Part shown: positions 7,967 through 17,129 of the stretch, in pieces | How the letters are laid out: each line of letters opens with the position of its first letter | Position numbering within the stretch: position 1 is the stretch's first letter | Assembly: GCA_903927645.1 (NCBI GenBank) | Contig: CAIYNX010000251.1 | Location: 1 to 38,947, forward strand | Direction of reading: 5' to 3' | Length of the DNA stretch: 38,947 nt | From: an uncultured Mucilaginibacter sp. | GTDB taxonomy: Bacteria; Bacteroidota; Bacteroidia; Sphingobacteriales; Sphingobacteriaceae | The notes under the pieces: model-generated | Database searches by the model: none | Told to the model about the DNA's origin: nothing | What the model saw: the letters and a program-made list of their open reading frames with translations, nothing else | Program-made: the position numbers and the translations under genes

Positions 7967-10519
7967 TTAAGCATTGTTCCTTAAAATTTCGAGCGGTGGT
8001 TTATTTAAAACGCTACGGCTGTTTAAAAGGCCAATAATTATTGTTAATAGGCTTATTACAAAAAACAGAATGATTGCCGGCGTTAAATCAATTGCAAATG
8101 GTATTTCAAAACTATATTTTGCCAATAACCAAGTGCCTGAAACTGCAATTAATATCCCTGTTAATGCAGATAACATCCCCAAAAATAAGTACTCTAATGC
8201 AGTAATGGCAAATATTTGTTTCCTGCTGGCACCAAGTGTACGTAATAAAACGCTTTCTTGAATGCGTTGGTATTTACTTATGCGTACCGAAGCAATCAGC
8301 ACTACCAAGCCGGTAATAATACTGAATGCGCTCATAAATTTGATGATGTAACCAATTTTATCAAGTAATTCATCAACCACGGTTAAAATCAAGCCTAAAT
8401 CAACAATAGAAACATTCGGGAAGTTGCGCACCACTACCTGCTGGAATTTTGCGGAGGCCTTATTGGATGGCACATGGGTAAGCAAAACATAAAACTGCGG
8501 TGCACTCTCTAAAACACCCGTTGGGAAAATAATTTGAAAATTGGTTTGTATTTTGCCGTAATTTACCTGTCTGATGCTACCCACCACTACGGGCATGCTC
8601 ACTCCTTGCACATTAAATACCAAATGGTCGCCAATATTGATATGGTTGCGCTTGGAAAACCTTTCTTCTATTGAAACAGGAATATCTCCAGTGGTAGGCG
8701 CTCTGCCTACAAACGTTCCTGCTATTACTTTTTCGGAAGCAGTGATGGAATCGCGGTAGGTTACCCTATATTCGAAAGAAAAGGCTCTTGATGGAATGTT
8801 TAATGTAGTATCTTTTTTGACATCATTGGATGTTTTCTCCTTTATTTTTTCTAGCCTTACGGTAATAATAGGCACTTGTTGTATAACTGGCAGACCTTGT
8901 TTTCGGGTCAAATCGGCAATTGCTTTTTTCTGACTGGCTTGAATATCAAACAAAATCATGTTTGATTGATTTCCGCTTGATGAAAGTGTAATTTGCTTCA
9001 TTAAAACACCTTGCACCAAAAATAAAGTGCAAATAAAGGCAGTACTTAAGCCAATGGAAACGATTAGAATAATGGTTTGGTTGTTTGGTCGGTACAGGTT
9101 AGCAAAGCCTTGACGCAGCAAATAGCTCCATGAATTTTTGATAATAAGCTGCATCACCTTCATCAGTAACCAAGCTGCCAAGGTTAAAATTACAAAAGCA
9201 ATTGATACTCCTATGGTGAAAAAGATGCCTGAAGCCCAAGAGCCTAATTGAAGGGTAGAGAAGGAAGTAATAAACAATAGAATTAAAAAATAAACCAACC
9301 ACCTTAGTGGGTCCTTGTTTATAATGGCATTATCCGTATTAAGTCTAAGCGTATTTAGTGGCGAAATATTTCGGATTGAAATAAGAGGTAATAATGCAAA
9401 TAGCACAGATATTATGATACCCAATATGATGCCTTGTGCAATGGCTAACCATGAAATATTAGTTGACATGGTAAAAGGCAAAATATCCTTCATGACTGAT
9501 GGCAGCAATAATTGTATGGCCGAGCCTAAAAATGCGCCAATTACGGAGCCTATTATGCCTATACCAATAATTTGTATCAGGTATATAATAAATGCTTCGC
9601 TTGCTTTTACACCTAAACACCGCATTACAGCTATCGATGTTATTTTTTCGCGGATGTAAATATGGATAGCGCTGGCCACGCCAACGCAACCTAAAAGTAA
9701 AGCTATAAAACCAACTAATGACAAAAAGCGGGTCAAATCGCCAAAGGAGCGGCCGGTATTTTCTTTGCGGGTTTGTATGGTTTCATAATTCAATCCCGCC
9801 TTGTCCAACCGCATATCAATGCTTTTGGTCAGCTTCTCTATATCAACCTTGGGGTTAAACTTATAGAAAAAATTATATTGAATGCGACTTCCTTTTTTTG
9901 ATAAGCCAGTTTGCTCCAAATATTGTAAGGGTATATAAACCGTAGGGGCAACGCCTGCCGATATTCCTGTTTGTCCGGGTGCTTTATTAAGGATGCCTGC
10001 GATGCAAAAAGTAACATTACCTACTTTAATGGAATCATTCACCTTGGCGTTAAACTGTAGCATCAGGGTTTTATCAACCAAGGCATTTTGTCCGGTTCTA
10101 AAGGTTTGTCCGGCTTGTATTGGGGTAGTTTCTAGCGAGCCATAGTAAGGAAATTTTCCTTTTAGTGCTCTTACTTGCACCAAACGAGTAGCTTCGGCTT
10201 TTTTAAAATATACCATTGAAACAAAATCTCTTTGTTCCGATCTCTTTTCTCCTAATGAATCAAGAAGGGGCTTCAAATCAGCGTCAATAGGTTTGGTGCC
10301 CGAAATAGAAAGGTCGGCACCTATCAGAGTAGCCGCTTGCGAATTAATATCTCCTTCTAAGTTAAACCTAAATGAGTATATAGCAACCAAAGCCGCAATA
10401 CCAAATACAATGGCCGAAATAAACAGCAATAACCTCGAGCGATTACGCCTACTATCTCTCCATGCCATTTCAAATAGCCATGGTATATTTATTTTTCGTT
10501 TTAAATGAAAGTTATCCAT
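7967..10519 (-). CDS. ybbP: Large FtsX-type ABC transporter permease (YbbP-like)
   Basis: 850-aa inner-membrane protein with two FtsX/MacB-type permease units in one chain. A first membrane segment (about 32-50) is followed by a periplasmic domain, three helices (about 262-380), a central helical region (about 407-506) leading to a second periplasmic domain, and a last group of three helices (about 722-835). This double-unit layout and length match YbbP/LolC-related permeases. It is a mechanotransmission-type ABC permease rather than a classic importer, likely acting on lipids or envelope proteins. The ATPase gene ends 6 bp upstream and the TesA-like gene starts 15 bp downstream, so the three are almost certainly co-expressed. 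Cargo unknown. Confidence 0.88.
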   Translation of the reverse strand: MDNFHLKRKINIPWLFEMAWRDSRRNRSRLLLFISAIVFGIAALVAIYSFRFNLEGDINSQAATLIGADLSISGTKPIDADLKPLLDSLGEKRSEQRDFVSMVYFKKAEATRLVQVRALKGKFPYYGSLETTPIQAGQTFRTGQNALVDKTLMLQFNAKVNDSIKVGNVTFCIAGILNKAPGQTGISAGVAPTVYIPLQYLEQTGLSKKGSRIQYNFFYKFNPKVDIEKLTKSIDMRLDKAGLNYETIQTRKENTGRSFGDLTRFLSLVGFIALLLGCVGVASAIHIYIREKITSIAVMRCLGVKASEAFIIYLIQIIGIGIIGSVIGAFLGSAIQLLLPSVMKDILPFTMSTNISWLAIAQGIILGIIISVLFALLPLISIRNISPLNTLRLNTDNAIINKDPLRWLVYFLILLFITSFSTLQLGSWASGIFFTIGVSIAFVILTLAAWLLMKVMQLIIKNSWSYLLRQGFANLYRPNNQTIILIVSIGLSTAFICTLFLVQGVLMKQITLSSSGNQSNMILFDIQASQKKAIADLTRKQGLPVIQQVPIITVRLEKIKEKTSNDVKKDTTLNIPSRAFSFEYRVTYRDSITASEKVIAGTFVGRAPTTGDIPVSIEERFSKRNHINIGDHLVFNVQGVSMPVVVGSIRQVNYGKIQTNFQIIFPTGVLESAPQFYVLLTHVPSNKASAKFQQVVVRNFPNVSIVDLGLILTVVDELLDKIGYIIKFMSAFSIITGLVVLIASVRISKYQRIQESVLLRTLGASRKQIFAITALEYLFLGMLSALTGILIAVSGTWLLAKYSFEIPFAIDLTPAIILFFVISLLTIIIGLLNSRSVLNKPPLEILRNNA

Positions 10520-10525
10520 GGGTGC

Positions 10526-11215
10526 TTATATCTTATTAGTTGGTTCGTCGGCAACTAATTTGCCACCTTTTATGCGGATAATTCTTTGGGTTTTGCCTGC
10601 CAAATCTAAATCGTGTGTAACCAATACCAATGTGGTACCTGCTTCTTTGTTTAAATCAAATATGAGCTTTACTACTTTCTCGCTGGTTTCTGAATCGAGG
10701 TTGCCGGTTGGTTCATCGGCAAATAATATTTTGGGCGAATTTGAAAAAGCACGTGCTAATGATACCCTTTGTTGCTCGCCACCCGATAATTGCGAAGGGT
10801 AATGGTGACTGCGATTAGCCAAACCTACTTTATCCAATAATTCCAACGAACGGGCTTTGATATTTTTTTCGCCTCGAAGTTCAAGCGGTACCATAACATT
10901 CTCGAGGGCTGTTAAGGTTGGTAACAATTGAAAGTTTTGAAATATAAAACCTACGTATTGGTTGCGCACTTGCGCGCGTTGGTCTTCATTTAGCTTACCA
11001 AGATTGATATTATTTAGCTCCACAATGCCTGATGACGGTGCATCCAAGCCAGCACACAAGCCCAATAAGGTAGTTTTGCCACTACCCGAAGGACCAACAA
11101 TGGCGTTTGTTGAACCAGCTAAAACCGAAAAATTAATATCGTCGAGCACAGTAAGGGTGTTACCGGCACTTTGGTACGTTTTGCTTAAGTTTATAATTTG
11201 CAGGACTTTTTCCAC
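10526..11215 (-). CDS. ybbA: ABC transporter ATP-binding protein (YbbA/LolD type)
   Basis: 229-aa ATPase of the MacB/LolD/FtsE class. Walker A GPSGSGKT (41-48), Q-loop in IFQNFQ (91-96), signature LSGGEQQR (143-150), Walker B with catalytic Glu in LFADEPTG (164-171) and the H-loop VTHD. It partners the permease gene 6 bp downstream. The frame opens with GTG at 11215 and no ATG is found before the conserved first strand, so GTG is the likely start. The 346-bp gene-free stretch upstream contains heptamer repeat arrays, but I find no clear promoter there. Confidence 0.92.
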   Translation of the reverse strand: MEKVLQIINLSKTYQSAGNTLTVLDDINFSVLAGSTNAIVGPSGSGKTTLLGLCAGLDAPSSGIVELNNINLGKLNEDQRAQVRNQYVGFIFQNFQLLPTLTALENVMVPLELRGEKNIKARSLELLDKVGLANRSHHYPSQLSGGEQQRVSLARAFSNSPKILFADEPTGNLDSETSEKVVKLIFDLNKEAGTTLVLVTHDLDLAGKTQRIIRIKGGKLVADEPTNKI

Positions 11216-11353
11216 AAGAATAATTTTTTAAATACAGACAATTCAAAGCCAATTTTGTTACGCGAACCAGCCCTGTAAATATCCAATTATGAAATTATAA
11301 ATGCGGAATAAACAGCAAATATTTAAAGTATGACTTTGAGATGAAAGTCTTTT

Positions 11354-11556
11354 TGGTTGTAAGTTGTGCGTTGTAGGTTAAAAGTTGTAGGTTGAAAGGG
11401 GTAATTGGTTGGATGTTGTGCGTTGTATGTTGAAGGTTGATGTTCAAGTGTATTGTTATAAATTTTATGGAAGTTTATTATTTACAACTAACGCCCAAAA
11501 CCAACAACCTTCAACTAACTCAAAACTCCCACAACCTACAACACACAACTTTCAAC
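11354..11556. repeat. Inverted arrays of a degenerate 7-bp repeat in a 346-bp gene-free region
   Basis: Between the YbbA-like ATPase (starts 11215) and ychF (stop at 11562) there is no credible gene. From about 11354 to 11440 the plus strand shows tandem heptamers of type GGTTGTA/AGTTGTG/CGTTGTA/GGTTGAA; from about 11485 to 11556 the same units occur on the opposite strand. The two arms match as an inverted repeat: 11356-11379 against 11533-11556 agree at 22 of 24 positions. A 13-bp unit (GTTGTGCGTTGTA) also recurs directly at 11363 and 11415. A transcript of either strand could fold into a long imperfect hairpin. The rest (11216-11353) is AT-rich with nothing recognisable. Confidence 0.85.
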
Positions 11557-11561
11557 AAATT

Positions 11562-12662
11562 TTAAACATTAAACCTAAAGTGCATGATATCACCATCTTG
11601 CACTATATAGGTTTTGCCTTCAACGCCTAGTTTGCCGTTTTCTTTGATGACAGCTTCCGAGCCGTTGAATTTAACAAAGTCTTCGTATTTAATAACTTCG
11701 GCACGGATAAAGCCTTTCTCAAAATCTGAGTGGATAACGCCAGCAGCTTGGGGAGCCGTAAAGCCTTTGGTAATGGTCCATGCCCTAACTTCTTGCACAC
11801 CAGCGGTAAAGTAGGTGGCTAGGTTGAGTAATTTATAGGCGGCTTTAATTAGCTTATTTACACCCGATTCGGTTAAGCCAAGGTCATCTAAAAATAGCTG
11901 ACGCTCCTCATAACTCTCCAATTGGGCAATTTCTGATTCTATTTGTGCAGAGATTACCAACACTTCTGCATTTTCTTCTTTAACAGCCGCTTTAACTTGT
12001 TCTACATACGCATTTCCAGTATTTACTGAAGCCTCGTCAACATTGCAAACGTATAAAACTGGTTTTGCAGTAAGTAACCAGATATCAGCTATATATTCCT
12101 TATCTAATTCCTCCACCGGAGCTGTACGTGCTGATTTACCTGCTAATAAGTGATTTTTATAAACGGTTAAAACATCAAAAGCTTTTTTAGCCTCTTTATC
12201 GCCTGTTTTGGAGGCTTTCTCCACCTTTTGTATTTTTTTCTCTATCGAGTCGAGGTCTTTTAGTTGCAACTCGGTGTCAATAATTTCCTTATCTCGAATA
12301 GGGTTTACCGAACCATCAACATGAATTACATTGTCATTATCAAAACAACGCAATACGTGGATGATAGCATTGGTAGCCCTTATGTTTGCCAAAAACTGGT
12401 TTCCCAAGCCTTCGCCCTTGCTGGCACCTTTTACCAAACCTGCTATATCAACTATTTCAATAACATTGGGTACTATATTTTTAGGCTGAACTATTTCGGT
12501 CAGCTTGGTAAGGCGTTCATCGGGAACGGTAATTACCCCTACATTGGGTTCGATGGTGCAAAAAGGAAAATTGGCCGCCTGAGCCTGCGCGTTTGATAAG
12601 CAATTAAAAAGCGTTGATTTACCCACATTAGGCAAACCTACTATACCACACTGTAAACCCAT
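11562..12662 (-). CDS. ychF: Ribosome-associated ATPase YchF/OLA1
   Basis: 366 aa, the normal length for this Obg-family P-loop protein. G1 GLPNVGKS (9-16), G3 DIAGLVKGAS (72-81) and, in place of the G4 NKxD of true GTPases, NVDE (207-210), the change known to give YchF its ATP preference. A coiled-coil insertion (about 130-175) and a C-terminal TGS domain (about 280-366, with AWTITKG and GFIRAEV) complete the fold. It is a cytosolic, ribosome-binding translation and stress regulator. It is monocistronic here, between a bidirectional hairpin upstream and the repeat region downstream. Confidence 0.97.
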   Translation of the reverse strand: MGLQCGIVGLPNVGKSTLFNCLSNAQAQAANFPFCTIEPNVGVITVPDERLTKLTEIVQPKNIVPNVIEIVDIAGLVKGASKGEGLGNQFLANIRATNAIIHVLRCFDNDNVIHVDGSVNPIRDKEIIDTELQLKDLDSIEKKIQKVEKASKTGDKEAKKAFDVLTVYKNHLLAGKSARTAPVEELDKEYIADIWLLTAKPVLYVCNVDEASVNTGNAYVEQVKAAVKEENAEVLVISAQIESEIAQLESYEERQLFLDDLGLTESGVNKLIKAAYKLLNLATYFTAGVQEVRAWTITKGFTAPQAAGVIHSDFEKGFIRAEVIKYEDFVKFNGSEAVIKENGKLGVEGKTYIVQDGDIMHFRFNV

Positions 12663-12733
12663 TTATATTGTTCTTTATATTTCTTCCAGTACTGCCTACC
12701 ATACATTGGCATCAGCTTTTAACTAAAATTGCC

Positions 12734-12741
12734 CAAAGATA
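12734..12741 (-). promoter_or_regulatory. Candidate -7 element of the ychF promoter
   Basis: On the minus strand TATCTTTG fits the Bacteroidota -7 consensus TAnnTTTG at every fixed position, 71 bp upstream of the ychF ATG. No good TTTG was found at the expected distance upstream of it, so this is tentative. Confidence 0.4.
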
Positions 12742-12777
12742 ACAGAATTTTTTGCTGGGATGTTTGTTCCATAAAAA

Positions 12778-12809
12778 AAGCAAGCACCCATTTTATTGAT
12801 TGCTTGCTT
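12778..12809 (-). terminator. Intrinsic terminator of the S9 peptidase gene, possibly bidirectional
   Basis: AAGCAAGCA (12778-12786) pairs perfectly with TGCTTGCTT (12801-12809) around a 14-nt loop. On the minus strand the stem is followed by a run of T residues (complement of the A run at 12773-12779), as expected for a rho-independent terminator about 24 bp past the peptidase stop. A T-rich run also follows on the plus strand. Confidence 0.8.
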
Positions 12810-12832
12810 ATATATTTTTTTAACAAATTTCC

Positions 12833-15160
12833 CTAATTCCTCGGGTCTGATTTAGGGGTTAAGGTATACTCTTTTGGCGCTTCAGCATTTAATAAATTTT
12901 TCACAAAATAATCCCAACGCCTGCGCATCATATAGTAAGAGAACGAGCCATAACCATGCGCGCTATTTGGGAAAACAATCAAATCGTAATCTTTATTCGC
13001 TTTTTCAAGCGCGTCAATCACCAAAAAGGTGTTTTGCGGAGGTACGTTATCATCCATTAGTCCATGTGCCAATAATAATTTGCCTTTTAGGTTTTTTGCA
13101 TACACCTGATTGGCTTGCGCCTCATAATTCGAATTAGCAACCAAACCATTGTAACGTTCACCCCAATCGTCCTCGTAGTTGCGGTTATCATGGTTACCTG
13201 ATTCAGAAATTCCTACCTTAAAAAAGTCGGGATAACGGAACATGGCTGAAGCAGTAGCAAATCCACCCCCAGAATGCCCCCAAATACCTACTTTATTGGT
13301 ATCTATATAGGCGTATTTTTGCGATAACTGCCTGATGGCCGCTATTTGATCGGGCAAGGTGTTTTCGGCCATGTTGCCATAGCTCATATCATGATAGCTT
13401 TTTGAACGTAATGGGTTGCTGGTGCCTTCCACGGCAATTACTATAAAACCAAGTTCGGCCAATGCTTGGTTATCGCCACGTGAAGCAAAGAACGACCAAC
13501 TACCTACGCTGCCACCTTGTGGTCCGGGATATATGTAATCAATTATTGGGTATTTTTTATTTGGGTCGAGGTTGGTAGGCGTAAATAACAATCCATATAT
13601 AACTGTTTTGCCATCATGCGCCTTAACCGAAAACGGAGTAGTTCCTTTCCAACCAGCTGCTTGCAACCTCGAAATATCTGTTTTTTGAATGTTTGTAATC
13701 AGTTTGCCATTCAAATCCCTAAGCACCGAGGTTGAAGGTACATCTGGTTGAGAATAATTATCAACAAAATATTTTTTTGAAGGCGATATAGTAATGTTAT
13801 GGTTTCCTTTTTCGGGTGTTAATAAGGTAAGATGCTTTCCGTCTAATCCAATTTTATAAAATTGACTAAAATATGGGTTTTCGGGTTGGTTGCCATCGGC
13901 AATAAAATACACTTCTCTCTTTTTCTCATCAACCATTACTAGATTAGTAACTAACCAATTACCAATCGTAATTTGGTTTTTCAGATTTCCATTTGTAGCA
14001 TCATAAAGGTATAAATGGCCCCAATTGTCGCGCTCCGAATACCAGATAATTTCATTGGTTTTATCTAAATAGTACCAGTTAATAGTTCCTTGACCAGATT
14101 CATATTGTGTAGCAACTGATTCCTGAAAAACATCACTCACAGCACCTGTTTTAGTATCAGCAATTCTAAATTTTTCTACCTTATGATCTCTTGAAGTTGA
14201 AACAAAAGCTAATTTAGAGCCATCTGTATTCCAGCTTACATCATCAAATGTGCCACTACTTGAAATATCATCGCTCAGGGTAGCACGGTGTGGGTCGGGA
14301 GGTATTTGTAAAACAATTACCTTAGGGGTATCAACATTTATGATTACCCTTTGTATGGTAATAATGTCTTTATCGCCTGGTAAAGGGTATTTCCATGTCT
14401 TTAAGTTTGGTTGACCAACATTGGTACTTACCAGGTACATATTACTGGCATTTCGTTGATCTTGTTTAAAAGTGGCTATTTTTTTTGAATCCGGCGACCA
14501 TGAAAGGATCGGGGCGTCGGTACTTTTCCATCCTGCATTATCTGTAGCGTAGCCATAGTCTTTAATTCCATCGGTAGTTAATTGGGTTAATGCACCTGTT
14601 TTAATATTTTTAACCCATAAATTAAATTTCCTAATGAAGGCTGCCTTGCTGCCATCAGGAGAAATTATTTCTGCATCTGGTCTTATGCGTCGTCCAATTC
14701 GCTTTGGGCCTTGCGCCAATTGCCTGGCTGTGTCGCCTATAATTTGATATGTTTTTAAATCGCATTTCCATAACTTTTCATCCACCTTAAACGTAATAGC
14801 CGAATTATTATCAGAAAAACTAAAAAATTGGAACGGTAAATTATTCTCCGTGTATGTTTTACCCAATAAGGAATTCAAACCAATTGCCAGTTTCTGATGG
14901 TCAAAAGCAGGTAATACTGTTTTTTTTATCGGATTTACTAAGATAAATTCACTGCCTTTGGCATTTAAATTACGAAACCAAAAGGAATCACCAGGTAGCC
15001 AATTGGGGTTTACTGGACCATTATCAACCAATGGACCAGTATTATAGCTTAAAAATCGTTCAGCATTTTCATAATCTTTATCAGTTAGTACTTGTTTTTG
15101 TTGTGCAATTACTAAAAAACAGGATAATGAAAAAATTAGCGTAAATAGTATTTTATTCAT
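12833..15160 (-). CDS. S9 family (DPP-IV-like) prolyl oligopeptidase with signal peptide
   Basis: 775 aa from the chosen start. A frame extension to an ATG at 15223 would put 21 polar residues before the signal peptide, so the ATG at 15160 is preferred: it gives a classic signal sequence MNKILFTLIFSLSCFLVIAQ. A beta-propeller domain (about 90-500) precedes an alpha/beta hydrolase domain. Catalytic elements are GHSGGG (Ser630), the Asp of LMDDNV (about 703-704) and His735 in SAHGYG, nearly the spacing of mammalian DPP-IV. It should release N-terminal dipeptides after Pro or Ala from peptides in the periplasm. It is monocistronic and ends in a hairpin terminator. Exact specificity is not readable. 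Confidence 0.93.
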   Translation of the reverse strand: MNKILFTLIFSLSCFLVIAQQKQVLTDKDYENAERFLSYNTGPLVDNGPVNPNWLPGDSFWFRNLNAKGSEFILVNPIKKTVLPAFDHQKLAIGLNSLLGKTYTENNLPFQFFSFSDNNSAITFKVDEKLWKCDLKTYQIIGDTARQLAQGPKRIGRRIRPDAEIISPDGSKAAFIRKFNLWVKNIKTGALTQLTTDGIKDYGYATDNAGWKSTDAPILSWSPDSKKIATFKQDQRNASNMYLVSTNVGQPNLKTWKYPLPGDKDIITIQRVIINVDTPKVIVLQIPPDPHRATLSDDISSSGTFDDVSWNTDGSKLAFVSTSRDHKVEKFRIADTKTGAVSDVFQESVATQYESGQGTINWYYLDKTNEIIWYSERDNWGHLYLYDATNGNLKNQITIGNWLVTNLVMVDEKKREVYFIADGNQPENPYFSQFYKIGLDGKHLTLLTPEKGNHNITISPSKKYFVDNYSQPDVPSTSVLRDLNGKLITNIQKTDISRLQAAGWKGTTPFSVKAHDGKTVIYGLLFTPTNLDPNKKYPIIDYIYPGPQGGSVGSWSFFASRGDNQALAELGFIVIAVEGTSNPLRSKSYHDMSYGNMAENTLPDQIAAIRQLSQKYAYIDTNKVGIWGHSGGGFATASAMFRYPDFFKVGISESGNHDNRNYEDDWGERYNGLVANSNYEAQANQVYAKNLKGKLLLAHGLMDDNVPPQNTFLVIDALEKANKDYDLIVFPNSAHGYGSFSYYMMRRRWDYFVKNLLNAEAPKEYTLTPKSDPRN

Positions 15161-15288
15161 GTTTGAGGAGCAAAAAAATGTGTGTTTATTTAAACAAATT
15201 GCAAGATAATAGTTTTTTATCATAAAAAATTATTCCTTCTTTGTAACATACAATCTTAGAAAAATATCAAAGTAAAAAATAGTTCCTT

Positions 15289-15927
15289 ATGCTGCATTTT
15301 ACAAATTTTAATAAATTTTACAGCAACTTCCCCACTTTAAAAATATCCGATCTTACTCTAGATAAGGGTATTTATTGGGTAAAAGGAGTAAATGGTTCGG
15401 GGAAAAGTACCCTGTTAAAATCAATTGCCGGAATACTTTCTTTTGATGGAGAAATTACCTTAAATAATATCAGCATAAAGAAACAAGCCACCGCTTACCG
15501 AAAATTGGTAAATTTTGCCGAGGCTGAGCCATTGTTTCCTGAGTTTTTAACAGGAACCGAAATGTTAGCCTTGTTTGCTGCTGCCAAAGGAGCTCCCAAA
15601 GGCCAAGAGGTATATTTTATTGAATCTATGAATATGCAAAGCTATATAAACCGACCGATAGGTACCTACTCAAGCGGCATGTTAAAGAAATTATCATTGT
15701 TATTGGCTTTTATTGGTCATCCGCAATTGATTTTATTGGATGAGCCTTTAATAACCATTGATACTGATGCACTTATGGTTTTGTATAAATGGATTAATAA
15801 ACTGAATGCAGAAGACGGGGTAAGCTTTATGCTTTCCTCTCACCAAATTTTGGATGCCGAAATTATTGGCAATACTTCCCTGTTAGAAGTAGAAAACCAA
15901 TCCTTGAAAATTTTAGGTAAAAATTAA
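15289..15927 (+). CDS. ABC transporter ATP-binding protein, short form
   Basis: 212-aa ABC ATPase with Walker A GVNGSGKS (33-40), a signature that departs from LSGGQ (YSSGMLKK, 127-134), Walker B LILLDEP (147-153) and an H-loop Ser-Ser-His near 185. This minimal, CcmA-like layout is typical of ABC-2-type exporters and of ATPases paired with multi-helix membrane proteins. It is the first gene of a plus-strand pair; the membrane gene begins 28 bp after its stop. It diverges from the S9 peptidase gene. Substrate unknown. Confidence 0.9.
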   Translation: MLHFTNFNKFYSNFPTLKISDLTLDKGIYWVKGVNGSGKSTLLKSIAGILSFDGEITLNNISIKKQATAYRKLVNFAEAEPLFPEFLTGTEMLALFAAAKGAPKGQEVYFIESMNMQSYINRPIGTYSSGMLKKLSLLLAFIGHPQLILLDEPLITIDTDALMVLYKWINKLNAEDGVSFMLSSHQILDAEIIGNTSLLEVENQSLKILGKN

Positions 15928-15955
15928 CTTAAGCCTTTAAACTTTAAGCGTATTT

Positions 15956-17050
15956 ATGCTAAACCAACCTATGACTAATATCCTGACTAGAATATTCACA
16001 ACTGGTTTTTACAGAGCTCATGCTGGTTTGTTTTTATTTATTGGGCTTATATTGGTAGGTTCAGTACCCCCACAATATATTTGGCAATATCAAAAAACCT
16101 TGATGCTAGCCTTCATAACCAGCGGCGGCATGATGCTTATAGTATTTGCTATTTGGCTTTTATTTACACTGAAGGCTATTCAATACGTTGTTGCTGAAAT
16201 TTATTCGGTTAATCAACAATTTTTGTTTTATAGCATAAATTCATTTTCAAAAAAGCAGCAATTTAAAAGCTGGGCAGTTGCTCATTCAATTATTTTATTC
16301 CCAATTTTAATCTATGGCTCCATTGCATTTTTTGTAGCAATCACCAGCAATAATTACTTAGCAGCCATTACTATCTTGTTGTTTTTATTATTACTAATAG
16401 CATCAGGGAGCTTTGTATTTGTAAAATTGGTTAACAGATTGATGGATGGCAGTAAACAATCTTTATTATTGAAACTTAGCGGCAATTGGAAAAAACCATT
16501 TTATAACCTTTTTATTTTTCATTTGTTTGATAAAAAGAAGATCCAATATCTCTTTACCAAATTGTTATCGTGGTTAATTATTATTGCAATTTTTAATTTG
16601 TTTGATGATGTAAAGCACGATGTTCGGGTAGCCGGAATTGCAGTTTTAGCCATTGTTTCGGCGCACGCTGTTTTGATCTATCAAGAGCATGTTTTTGAGA
16701 ACCAATATCTTGTATTTGCTCGAAATTTACCCTATTCTAGTTTTAATAGATTTATAAACTTTTTTAAAACTTACTTTTTACTCTTATTGCCCGAAGCTAT
16801 TTGGCTTTTTAGTCGCTTTAATCCTGGTATTGCTTTTGAGTTATTTTTATTGGGCTTAAGTGTATCCCTATTTTATCACTGTTTGCTTTACAGTTTGGGG
16901 ATGGATATGGAAAAATACCTACAATGGATTTTAGGTGCTTTTGTGGTGATGTTTTGGATTTTAATGTTTAGGTTGATTTGGTTATTAGTGCCTTTAAACT
17001 TAGCTATTGCTTATTTAATATTTTATAGGCGATATTACAATGCAAAATGA
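15956..17050 (+). CDS. Polytopic membrane protein, probable permease partner of the ABC ATPase
   Basis: 364-aa, strongly hydrophobic protein with about nine or ten predicted membrane helices (for instance around 24-45, 55-78, 102-124, 128-150, 195-212, 222-240, 268-283, 290-310, 318-355) and a few charged loops. I do not recognise a named family. Its position 28 bp behind an ABC ATPase gene, with no other permease nearby, makes it the likely transmembrane partner of an ABC-2-like exporter; that is inference from context. The helices are unevenly spread, with a cytosolic stretch near 155-195. It has no signal peptide and no visible soluble domain. Confidence 0.7.
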   Translation: MLNQPMTNILTRIFTTGFYRAHAGLFLFIGLILVGSVPPQYIWQYQKTLMLAFITSGGMMLIVFAIWLLFTLKAIQYVVAEIYSVNQQFLFYSINSFSKKQQFKSWAVAHSIILFPILIYGSIAFFVAITSNNYLAAITILLFLLLLIASGSFVFVKLVNRLMDGSKQSLLLKLSGNWKKPFYNLFIFHLFDKKKIQYLFTKLLSWLIIIAIFNLFDDVKHDVRVAGIAVLAIVSAHAVLIYQEHVFENQYLVFARNLPYSSFNRFINFFKTYFLLLLPEAIWLFSRFNPGIAFELFLLGLSVSLFYHCLLYSLGMDMEKYLQWILGAFVVMFWILMFRLIWLLVPLNLAIAYLIFYRRYYNAK

Positions 17051-17129
17051 AGATTATACCCTCAAGATTTTCAACTTGCTTCAAAAGAGTTTTAAATTGT
17101 TTGTAATTAGCAAACTGATGCTTTATTAC

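Noticed and set aside
11354-11556. CRISPR array or small gene in the repeat region
   Set aside because: Units are 7 bp, degenerate and tandem without spacers of uniform length; the open frame at 11409-11630 on the plus strand is only a reading of the repeats and runs into ychF antisense.
15161-15223. Upstream ATG at 15223 as start of the S9 peptidase
   Set aside because: It would place 21 mostly polar residues before an otherwise classic signal peptide; the internal ATG at 15160 is a better start.
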